A stretch of DNA of 64,000 nucleotides from Lineus longissimus (Eukaryota > Nemertea > Pilidiophora > Heteronemertea > Lineidae), in NCBI RefSeq assembly GCF_910592395.1, contig NC_088310.1, forward strand, positions 7,633,501-7,697,500, written 5' to 3'. Position numbers and translations under genes: made by a program. Shown piece after piece: positions 12,458 through 22,480 of this stretch (the first letter of the stretch is position 1; every line of letters begins with the position of its first letter). The notes below the pieces were generated by a model. The model was not told where the DNA came from, did not search any database, and was given only the letters and a program-made list of their open reading frames with translations.

Positions 12458-13596
12458 CCCTGAAAATAGACAAGACAAAAAGGTTAAAGGTGGAGTGTCT
12501 TGAGGAATATTTGGCCCCAATTATGGCCGTGGGAATAAGGTCAAGATTCTCACTGAACTTGATGAGCTGTCAATGTCATGAAAGGAATGTGGTGAGATAT
12601 CACAATCTGTGCAATCTATCTCATCGTACTTTTTTGGCACTGATTCACGTTCTTCGGAAGGGCCTATTTCACGAGCACGAAAATTTCTTCCGACTTTTTG
12701 TCCTCAATAGCCTGAATAGACCCTTACGCCTGTACCACCTAGGACTAGGTCATGTCATGTCACTTGTCAGTCAGGGCATGGCAATGAATGTGTACACAAC
12801 ACATGGTCATGGATGGTACAGGCTTGAATCAAATCGGGCTGCTTTCAACAAGAGCTTAGACATCATAATTAAACAAATTCAACACCATCAATAGTACCCT
12901 TCTGATAGCCAACCATGAAGTGGCGGATAATACCACGTTTTTCATTGTAACATGGACTTCGCCCAAGCACGAACAAAATCTCTGTTACACCAGTCAAATG
13001 AAGTGTGTGCCAAAAACAGCGAAACACTAAGGTTTTCTAAGAAACACTGGATCCAAACTCAGTTTCAATTGATCCATTACATAATATTGAATAAATTAAG
13101 CTACCTTATTTAGCAGAAAATAATGGCTTATTGGTTGAAATTGGGAATTATTTAGATTTTTTCCAGCCAAAATCGAAACCTATTCACAGGTCAAAGGTCA
13201 TCGATGAGTTTTAACGTTACCCGTGCGATTCGTATAAAATATGATGATAAAACTCGTAATGGTTTTCTCTTACAATTTTCTAATTAATTCTTTTAATGAT
13301 ATGCCTAAATAAAATTTCCTTATCAAGCGAGAACTATGACAAAAATAATCTCCAGCCCTCGATTCTAAAGTCAAGGCCAAAGTCCATGTATGTGGCAAAA
13401 ATTTTGCAAGTTAGCGAATAAATCTCAATATTTCAGACAGAGAGCAACTTTATCATTCGTTCAATATACTTAAAACGTATCATGGTATGTTATGAAATAT
13501 CATAAAAGAGTTGTCATCGCGAAAATCTTTCTGTATTGGCGAGGGAAGGCCAATGTTTTCATAAAAATGAACCCTAAATAGAAAAAATGAGCTCAC

Positions 13597-13688
13597 CGGC
13601 GGTTGGGTTCATGCTTAAATAATAAATGCGTGCGTTGTGGTTCTTATTTATTGTGGTGCAGTAGGGGTCAGCTTTGTGTTGTACAGTG
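13597..13688. promoter_or_regulatory. Putative divergent promoter LPGAT1 / fumarase
   Basis: Between a candidate LPGAT1 5' UTR donor (13591-13597 on the minus strand) and the fumarase ATG at 13689. The ATG is preceded in frame by a TAG. The two 5' ends would be about 90 bp apart, suggesting a shared promoter. No TATA box seen. Inferred from splice-site positions only. Confidence 0.35.
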
Positions 13689-16600
13689 ATGGAGGCTGGT
13701 AAAGCTGCGGTAATGGTGCTTAACTATATTGTCCCTGCCCCGTAAATGCAGCAGGTTGCGGTTGAGCTTGGAAATCCGCTATATGCCCTGCCATCTACTG
13801 GCTGATGGTCAACTAAAAAAAACCTGTATGTCGATCAGTCAATGAAGAAAAAATCGGACCCTTTGTTGAAGCCAGCTTGCATTGGTGGGCGCGCGGAGCA
13901 CATATTCCTTTCATTGACAACAGATACACACACAGCCCCTGGCCATTTCATTTTGGGATTTGGAAGAAGGTACGTCATTGCCTTGAATCGCCTTTTTATC
14001 ATTCATTTTTTCAGGAGCCAGCGAAGATGATCAAGTTGGATGAAAATGGTGTTCCAGCTGACGTAGACACTATGAAGTCTTGCCAATCGAGCACAACAGA
14101 GGTACTATACACTCTTACCTATTTTATTCCAGTCGATTTTCAGTCAAATTTACGGGGTAAAATGAAAAATATTCAATTTAGTATGCAACCAGCGAGTGTT
14201 CAACTTCCTTAAAACTAATGACTGCAATACTCGGACATGTGATAATAAGGTCAGTCATGATGTCCTGTCATACTTGGAGCTTACTAATAACTGATTAACC
14301 TACTGATGTCAGGAGTTGTGATGTCATAGTTGTGTTGAATATCCCAGCAGTTGTCCCACTTTCTTGAAAATGGCACTGGGATTAAAGTCCTCAGATAGCT
14401 GAAGATACTACTAATAGTATTGATCGGGGTCATTGTTCATCACACTTGGAATTTTGATTGTAAACTAAAAGATGGTTAAATCTTGCATTGATTTATCACT
14501 TCAGTGGTCATTTTTATTTTATGTAGATATAAAGTAGTAGATATCTATGACATTCCAATGTGGTTACAATTCCCTTTTTTCAGTTGAACTGAAATGTTTG
14601 GTTGGTAGCCACAGTGAATGTGCCTAGTAAATTCAAGGAGTTAATCAATCAAAATCCATAAATTACTTTACCTGTGTCTTGGCAGTAGTTTCCTCAAGAT
14701 ATTCCCCAATATTTCCGAGAAGCGAAAATATCAAGAAAATATTCCTAGACTCGACAACATGTAGCCAGTGGCACGCATGGTTTTATCATTATTGTCAAAT
14801 TATTCAAGGTGGAATGATTAATTCACCACCTGGCCTGGCTCAATGCCTGTGGTTATGAATAAGTGAGGTAAAATTGTGTAATCACTTCTCTGTGTTATTA
14901 AAATGTATGTATATATACAGTGGAACCCCCTTAGCCAACACCTTTCCATTAAGGACACCTCTCTATCAAGGACACTACTTTTTTGTCCCAAATTGGTTGT
15001 TTCAATTTGACCTCTCTAATCAGGACAGCCCTGAAATAAGTAAGGACAGCACATGTCAGTCTCGAGGGTGGCCTTTATAGAGAGGTTCTACTGTACTTGG
15101 TAGAATGTATGCATTAACGTGGCATGGGGTATTCTTAGTCTAGCCCTTATCGCAATGACCTCCAATAAATTGGTAGTCCTATTCTGAGTTCAACTGATAT
15201 AAAAGTGGTCAGTGCTGACCTTGTGGTTTGATTTAGTGTCTGCAAGACTGGCCAACTCAGCCCCCTGTAGCCTATTACTACTGGTGTGTGGCGTGTTTGG
15301 GGCTTTAAATGCAAAATGGATGGCAGAAAGCCAATCGTTCCTCTTATCTTCTTTGATGACTTTCAGGAAGCCCTTGATAGTGGGAAGGTAATTATTTACT
15401 GCGTTTTGATTGATTTGTTTGAAGGGATTGGGTCTTTTTTTCAATTTCACAAGTTGTAGCCCCTTGATTAACATGCATGGGTAACTGCAAGGTATGACAG
15501 TGAGGATAGTGTGGTAAAGCATCATGGTACATCGGTTGTGGGGGGGTTTGAATCCCAAACTATTTTTCCTTATCTTAACCAGCAGAATATTATAGGCAGT
15601 ATCAATATCCCTGAACCTACAGATCTGCTATGAGTAGCACTCTCTACCTGACCAGACATTCTATTTGTAAACCCCACTCTGTTGATCTAAGTGCATCTAG
15701 CAGCACTTACATAACCAAGTAGTGTCTACTTGATATGGAACCTGTTAGTTAAAGTTGATAGACGCAAAAATTCTTTAGTTTATTGTTACTAAAAAAAGGT
15801 TAAAGAGGCTCTTCTGTTTTTATTACTGAAGGAACTGGACAGTATGATGTAGCAGTTGCATGGCCCAAAAAAGAGATTTCAAGGAAGATTTTGCACGGTG
15901 GGATATTTTCACGTCAATCGATGATGACATGAGAATATTGAGATGATGACATTTATGTATGTTTACTTCCAGACTCGGACAGAGTATGACAGTTTTGGCG
16001 GGGTTGAAGTTCCAGCTGACAGATACTGGGGAGCTGTCACCGAAAGATCGATGCTGAATTTCCACATTGGACGCGAGAAAGAGAAGATTCCAGTAAGTAT
16101 GAAACTGGCAGGAAGACCTTGACGTTAGGCCAGTCACTTTACCTTGATTGCCTCAACATTTATCAATCAATGAAAAAGATTTTTTGTACCCTTATGTAAG
16201 GGAAAGTAAAATATCCACTTTAAGTGAACAGTAGTAGAGTCATGAGGCCATAACCCAATTGGCACCCAAACGTAGAGGAATGTAGCCCACTTTTCTCCCT
16301 CTTCATTTGGGTTACCTGTTGAATGTTAAGGTTGTATTCATTTTGCCCTTGAAGCACAGCCGATTCTCTTGCAGATCCTCTTCATCCAGTCCTATGGCAT
16401 TCTTAAACGTGCCGCTGCAGAGGTAAATCGAGATTTGAATGGTTTGGACCCAAAGTTGGCTGAATATATCATCAAAGCAGCTAAAGAGGTAAGTAATAGA
16501 CACTTCTCTAATATCTTGAGTTTTTTTGCAAAAAATACGCAAAAATGAATCCTTTTTGAAAAATTGGGAAGTTTATACTATTCTTTTGTTTTATGAATGT

Positions 16601-19600
16601 ATGAAGATATCTTATCATTTTGAAATAATGACAACCGTAGGATACACAATTAAAAAGCCAAATTGAAATTCATTTCAGTTCGTCAAGAGGTTAAACAAAA
16701 CTAGATGTTGACCCTTGGCTCCAATGCATGGTAGACTAGTAGTGTTACCCATCGGCATTAGGGGTGTAAGGCTTCTTGAGGGATGTGTGTTTTCAACTTA
16801 CTTTGTTCTCCAGGTGACCGCGGGTAAACTCAATGGCCATTTTCCACTGGTGATCTGGCAGACTGGCTCGGGGACGCAGACGAACATGAACCTGAATGAA
16901 GTGATCAGCAACCGCGCCATCGAGATGATGGGAGGAAAGATGGGTAGTAAGAGTCCTATACATCCAAACGACCATGTCAACATGAGTCAAGTAAGTCTCC
17001 CTCTTAACAGCTGCGCAAACAAGGGATTTTTGTCACTGCGACATGTGATTCAGAATGTAATCATTCGATGTGCAACAAAAAGTTTGTATCTCTTGTTTTC
17101 GTGTTAAACAAGTGATCGCCTGATTTGATATTGATGGCAAGGTTTCAAATGCATTTTCAAATAAATTTGTATATTCCAATTTATCTCAGTTTGGTATGAA
17201 ACTCTAGCTTACTTGCATCTTCAGCATATCTAATGGAAGTCGCATTTAAAGGCAGAAACACATCGTTCACATAATCAAATTTCTATACGGCAAACTTTTT
17301 CCAGAGTTCAAATGATACATTCCCGACAACGATGAAGATAGCGACGGCCATCAAGCTCCATGACGTGGTCATTCCAGGCCTGGAGATGTTACATGCTGCA
17401 CTCGCGGAGAAGGCAGAAGAATTCAAGGATATAGTCAAACTCGGACGTACCCACTGGCAGGTAATTGATATCAAGGATATTAAATTTCTGAATGATTGGA
17501 TAAAATCAGAGTGAAAATGCACAAGACTTCTATTCTGTTAGTATTGGTTCTAGTTCACAGTAGGTTAACCAATAATGACATCAAAATCTGAGGTGTTGTG
17601 CTCGATATCTTTGTGAATCTGCCATTGTGCTCTCAGCCTGTGTGAATCTGCCATCTGTGAATGTGGTATCTCCGAACAGACACTGAAACACATTCCGGAG
17701 GAATGTCCTCTGATTACTAACCGGGGGTGGCCTGACCGGAGTCCACGTCTCTCCTTGTGAAGCTATGAGGAACAGAGGCAGATTTGTGTCACACTGTCAC
17801 GTTCTTGAGGACAAGCAGTCTGAAAATTTGACCAATCGAACGCAAAGAAGAAGATCCTGGACAGTGTCTTCTGCAGAACCTGATGAAAGACTTTTTTAAC
17901 AGAATCTGTCTTGTTGTAAACATTTTCCCCCTCACAACTTCAGGATGCTACTCCCCTCACCCTCGGTCAGGAGTTCAGCAGCTACGCTAAACAAGTCGAA
18001 TATGGTATTGAGCGAGTTAAAACTACACTTCCTAGGCTTTATGAAATTCCCGTCGGTAAGTTGGCCTAATTGAGTCATCCGTTCGGCTTGGAGTAAATCA
18101 GCCAGTTTCTTTCCACGTGCATACCGTCGATGTGGTTTTGTATCAATTTTTCCAGTGCAGTTTGTTGGTCTTTTATCTTCTAAATCTGAGGGATTTTCTT
18201 TTCTTTTTCTCCTCAAGTTGATGTTTCACGACGGTCTTCATTCTAACATTGCAGGTGGCACTGCTGTTGGAACCGGTATCAACACAAAAGTTGGATATGC
18301 TGAGAAAATGGCTGCCAAAATCGCTGAAATTACGAGTAAGTGTCATCTCTCGTATTGAAACCTCACTTTTGTCTATTTGTGTGATGTCTACATTCAACAA
18401 GAGTTGTCATAGGACTTCCTGCCCGGAGTGATGTGCGATGGCCAACGACAGCATCAAACACCCAACCATCACTTGGGTGTTTTGATCCAGTTGATGACGC
18501 TGAATTGCTTAGTGTTATCAAACGGTCACCTAAGAAGTCGTGTGACCTTGACCCCATGCCAACTTGGTTGCTAGTATCCTCCATCTCAGCAGTCATTCCC
18601 ATCATCAAGGTGATCGTAAACAGATCCATGGCTGATGGAGTGGTGCCAGACTCGATGAAAGAAGCGTTGGTTTTTCCTCTGCTCAAAAAACCATCCCTAG
18701 ACCAGGAGATTATGAAAAACTATCGACCTGTCAGCAATCTGACTTTCCTCTCAAAGGTACTTGAACGAGTGGTCGCTGCGCGCCTCAAAGCGTACATGGA
18801 CATTCACGATCTCCATGACACTTTCCAGTCAGCATACAAGCAGGGTCACAGCACGGAGACTGCCCTGCTTAAGGTACAGAACGACATTCGATGCATGGTG
18901 GACGAACATGGAGCCGCGATTCTCGTTCTTCTTGATCTTAGTGCCGCGTTTGACACAGTTGACCACGAAATTCTCCTTGGTAGATTGGGTGATTTGTTGG
19001 GTGTATCTGGCACTGCCCTTGCATGGTTCCGCTCATACCTGACATGCCGTAGTCAGCGTGTGGTAATAAACGGGAACCTATCGACTGCGAAACCACTTTG
19101 CTTTGGTGTCCCTCAAGGATCGGTCCTTGGACCGATTCTTTTCCTCGTTTACATTCTACCACTCGGAGAACTGCTTAGAGGATGTGACATTCAAAGGCAT
19201 GGATTTGCGGATGACACACAGGTCTACAGGGCCATTACTGCCTTGCGCGACAGATCTGCTATCCCTCATCAGGTGAAGGAGCTGAGTGAGAAACTGGCAA
19301 TCATTCACCAGTGGCTTGCCGATAACAAGCTGAAAGGAAATCCAGATAAGACTGAAGTCCTCCTGTTTGGCACCCCGCAGTCGCTCAGGTCACTGGACAT
19401 GCATTCAATCGATGTCGCGGGAACTGGGATTAGTGTGTCAAATGTTCCTATTAGGAATCTAGGTGTGCTTTTTGACTCATCCCTCTCTATGGACGCCCAT
19501 GTGAGCAACATCGTCCGTGTGTGTTCTTATCACCTGCGCAACATTGGCAGAGTAAGAAAAGAGTTGACTGATGAAGCTGCTGGGTGCCTGACTCGGGCGA

Positions 19601-21364
19601 TGGTCCTTTCTCGCCTCGACTACTGTAATAGCAGCCTTGCTGGCTGCAGTCAGTCATCCGTGGCCAGACTTCAACTTGTCCAAAACCGTGCAGCCAGACT
19701 TGTTACCAGAACTAGGCGCTCTGATCACATCAGGCCTGTCCTGAAGGAATTGCACTGGCTGCCGGTGGAGCAAAGAATGATTTACAAGTTGTTGGTCCTG
19801 GTCTACGGAGCGATACATGGCACAGCCCCCGGGTACCTTTGCCGCCTCATCACTCCCTACGTGCCAACCCGGCCACTAAGATCAGGGTCGCAGGATATTA
19901 TAACTCAGCCAACATATAGACTCAAAACGTTTGGTGGGAGAGCATTCGAGATTCTTGCTCCCCAAATGTGGAACACTTTGGACGCCACACTGCGACAAGA
20001 GACCTCATTGGCCACATTCAAAAGTTCTCTAAAGACATTTCTATTTCGAGACTATTTCGGGGTGTGATTCAAACTAGGTGGGGAGCGCCACAGAACATTG
20101 CGACAGTGATATGGGGCGCTATAGAAATGCTAATTCTATCTATCTATCTATCTATCATATTTTCATTCAACAAGGAATCCAAATATTTGACTGAAATACA
20201 AATCATTGTATCCTCTAGGACACATAAATGCAAGACAAAACTTTAATCAAAATTGTTGCCAGTACTGGTATTTGATTTCATTTGTCATTTTCAGCCCTCC
20301 CATTCGTAACTGCGCCAAATAAATTTGAATCTCAGGCAAATCAAGACTCGATGGTAGAGGTTCATGGTGCCCTGAACACCGTCGCCTGCAGCCTCATGAA
20401 GATCGGGAACGATATACGCCTGCTCGGGGCAGGACCAAGATGCGGCATCGGTGAAATCCATCTGCCTGAGAACGAGCCTGGCAGCAGTATTATGCCTGGT
20501 AGGTGGCACAAGTAATTGATACCGAACTGGAGGTATTGGCTGTCGCACCAAAACCGCGAGGGTGGAGCTTAAATGTAGACCAAAACAGAAGCGGAGCCGA
20601 GTTGTGTCCAGGAAGCACCTCAGTTCAAAGCTGGTGTCATGCTCTAGCAGAGGTTTGCTAATTCCATTCAACTTGGCCCGAGTTGATTTGAGCATACGCC
20701 ACTGATGGGTTCATAGGCAGGGGCATAGCTACCGGGTCGGGGACAGGAGTGCCAAATACCCCCTCCCAAGGAGTCGCCCCCAAAATCTTTTGACGATGAC
20801 TTCGAATAAAAAATTTCATTGAGTGTTGTTTTGCCCCCCCCCCAGAGAGTCTTTCCCCAGACCAAGAAGCTAGGTACACCCCTGATAGGGTTAGTATCAC
20901 AATCCTCATGGTTGGGATTTTTCTTCATTTCAGGCAAGGTGAACCCTACCCAGTGCGAAGCTCTCACGATGGTCGCCGCTCAAGTCATGGGAAACCAGGT
21001 CGCGGTGTCGGTCGGAGGAAGCAGCGGCCATTTTGAATTAAACGTCTTCATGCCGATGATCATGGCTAACGTCTTGCGTTCGGGTCGCTTGATAGGTGAC
21101 GCCAGTGTCAGCTTTACGAAAAACTGCATAAAAGGCATCACGCCGAATAAACGGCGAATTGGTCGGTTCTTGAATGAGTCCCTGATGTTGGTGACTGCTC
21201 TGAATCCAAAGATCGGTTACGAAAACGGAGCAAAGATTGCAAAACATGCCCTTGAGCATCACATGACATTGAAGGAGGCTGCAACTCACTTGGGACTTGT
21301 TACTCCAGAACAGTTTGATGAGTGGGTGAGACCTGAGAATATGTTAGGACCGAAGGAGAATTGA
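13689..21364 (+). CDS. FH: Fumarate hydratase (class II fumarase)
   Basis: Exons 13689-13709, 14015-14101, 15973-16092, 16375-16488, 16814-16990, 17305-17460, 17944-18055, 18255-18335, 20295-20498 and 20934-21364; 1503 nt, 500 residues. It interconverts fumarate and L-malate as a homotetramer. Class II motifs are intact: [25 protein letters not shown] (174-181), GRTH (His 223) and the signature GSSIMPGKVNP (352-362), ending [15 protein letters not shown]. The position after GRTH is Trp, where human has Thr and E. coli FumC has Leu. The modelled N-terminus ([19 protein letters not shown]) is acidic and is not a mitochondrial presequence. Either this is the cytosolic form, or an alternative first exon supplies the targeting peptide. 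Intron 8 holds a LINE; intron 2 holds a TA-type MITE (14928-15093). Confidence 0.92.
14928..15093. mobile_element. MITE with TA target duplication, second intact copy
   Basis: 166 bp flanked by TA at 14926-14927 and 15094-15095. Starts CAGTGGAACCCC and ends GAGGTTCTACTG, same family and orientation as 7577-7754, about 12 bp shorter. Lies in fumarase intron 2. Confidence 0.7.
18402..20163 (+). mobile_element. 5'-truncated non-LTR retrotransposon (CR1/L2-like) in fumarase intron 8
   Basis: The 1.76-kb insertion is bounded by an 11-bp direct repeat, cattcaacaag, at 18391-18401 and 20164-20174, read as the target-site duplication. It ends in a short (TCTA)n tail (about 20136-20156) rather than poly(A), as in CR1/L2-type elements. 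The 5' half, including any endonuclease domain, is missing. It has the same orientation as the host gene. Confidence 0.8.
18433..20067 (+). CDS. LINE reverse transcriptase, C-terminal part of ORF2
   Basis: An uninterrupted 544-residue frame. Reverse-transcriptase features in order: [51 protein letters not shown], the [13 protein letters not shown] loop and the catalytic FADDTQ box. It ends in the [14 protein letters not shown] tail usual for this class. Translation as a separate protein from this Met is not implied; the frame simply opens after the 5' truncation. The lack of stops or frameshifts points to a young copy. Confidence 0.85.
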   Translation: MRWPTTASNTQPSLGCFDPVDDAELLSVIKRSPKKSCDLDPMPTWLLVSSISAVIPIIKVIVNRSMADGVVPDSMKEALVFPLLKKPSLDQEIMKNYRPVSNLTFLSKVLERVVAARLKAYMDIHDLHDTFQSAYKQGHSTETALLKVQNDIRCMVDEHGAAILVLLDLSAAFDTVDHEILLGRLGDLLGVSGTALAWFRSYLTCRSQRVVINGNLSTAKPLCFGVPQGSVLGPILFLVYILPLGELLRGCDIQRHGFADDTQVYRAITALRDRSAIPHQVKELSEKLAIIHQWLADNKLKGNPDKTEVLLFGTPQSLRSLDMHSIDVAGTGISVSNVPIRNLGVLFDSSLSMDAHVSNIVRVCSYHLRNIGRVRKELTDEAAGCLTRAMVLSRLDYCNSSLAGCSQSSVARLQLVQNRAARLVTRTRRSDHIRPVLKELHWLPVEQRMIYKLLVLVYGAIHGTAPGYLCRLITPYVPTRPLRSGSQDIITQPTYRLKTFGGRAFEILAPQMWNTLDATLRQETSLATFKSSLKTFLFRDYFGV

Positions 21365-22480
21365 GAACATTTGAGTTGAATTTATTGCCTAGTTGTGTAA
21401 TTTTAACACCCAAGGTGTTAATAATCTAAATTGTGACCAGTTCATAGTTGTTAAAAAACGAATTATTTATACTTTCTCAGGTGGTGAATTGGGGGGAAAA
21501 GCAGATGGTCAGACATGGTTATCAGGGAAAGGTTTCACCTAGTGGAATGATCTTTATTGGTGGTGGATTTTCAGTAATGCTGTCAACCAGTATGCTAATA
21601 TGCTAGCATGTATTACAATGCAAACATATTGTATGAGGAACATCCATCTGTTACATGTATTGTTATAGAATTGTTGTCATGTGTTTGAATGAAGAAAGAT
21701 CTGAAGGCAGCTGAATGATTAAAATCATTGGTTTATATCTGTTATTTGCGTTCAGTTATGGCAACGTCTCTATTAAGGAGACATCCTGTAGATGCCACAG
21801 ACCAGGTCAGTCGATGCAGTGAGTTTAATGTTGCATTCTGCAATGTTAATCGCATCACGCATGGTATCATTGCAGAGTGTATCTGATCTAATTTGAGCTC
21901 TTCCTTAGCCACAAATTTTTCTGATACATCTAGTAGTTTGCAAAATGATGTCAGTTACTCAGTGACGAAATCTTGAAAAGGGAGTGCGGTCCCATCCAGA
22001 TTGAACCGAAGGTGCGATCTTGGAAACGATGGTGGTCTGAGGGGCCCTCCCCAGTATGAAATATAAAATTCAATGAGCCAAATGTGATTTCCGGGCATCT
22101 GTGGATAAAAAAGGGGTTATTTGCTTCTTGGGGCGAGGCTCCATGAAAAATCATTGCTTTCCGAAGAAAAAGGGGGTTGGGTACCTCATGCGCCACCTCC
22201 TGAAACTGCCATTCTTATTTGTCCTATCAAGAAAGAAGGCAACATTATTATATTATAGTAGCTATTTAGTGTTACATTTTATATATAAGCACATTAGGTT
22301 CCAAATGCATAACATATTAATTTCAGCATTGCTGTTGTTTTGACGGATATACAAATACTATGAATACCAAGTTTCAGCAAATTCGTGTGCATCTCAAATG
22401 CAATATGGCATTGTCTATGACTGCATTGGTATTTTCCTTGACCACCAGTAGTTACGAACGGCGTACCCCTTTGAATAGTT
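21365..22480. other. Convergent 3' regions of fumarase and the LamG gene
   Basis: The fumarase stop (21362-21364) and the LamG-gene stop (minus strand, 22481-22483) face each other across 1.1 kb. An attaaa at about 21719 is a possible fumarase polyadenylation signal. No other gene seen. Confidence 0.45.

Noticed and set aside
15190-15558. Minus-strand frame with a faint integrase-like look ([21 protein letters not shown])
   Set aside because: Too short and weak to assign; it could be a decayed LTR-element piece in fumarase intron 2. A profile search against retroelement integrases would decide.
18173-18686. Minus-strand frames over fumarase exon 8 and the LINE start
   Set aside because: Antisense shadows of a confident exon and of the reverse-transcriptase frame.
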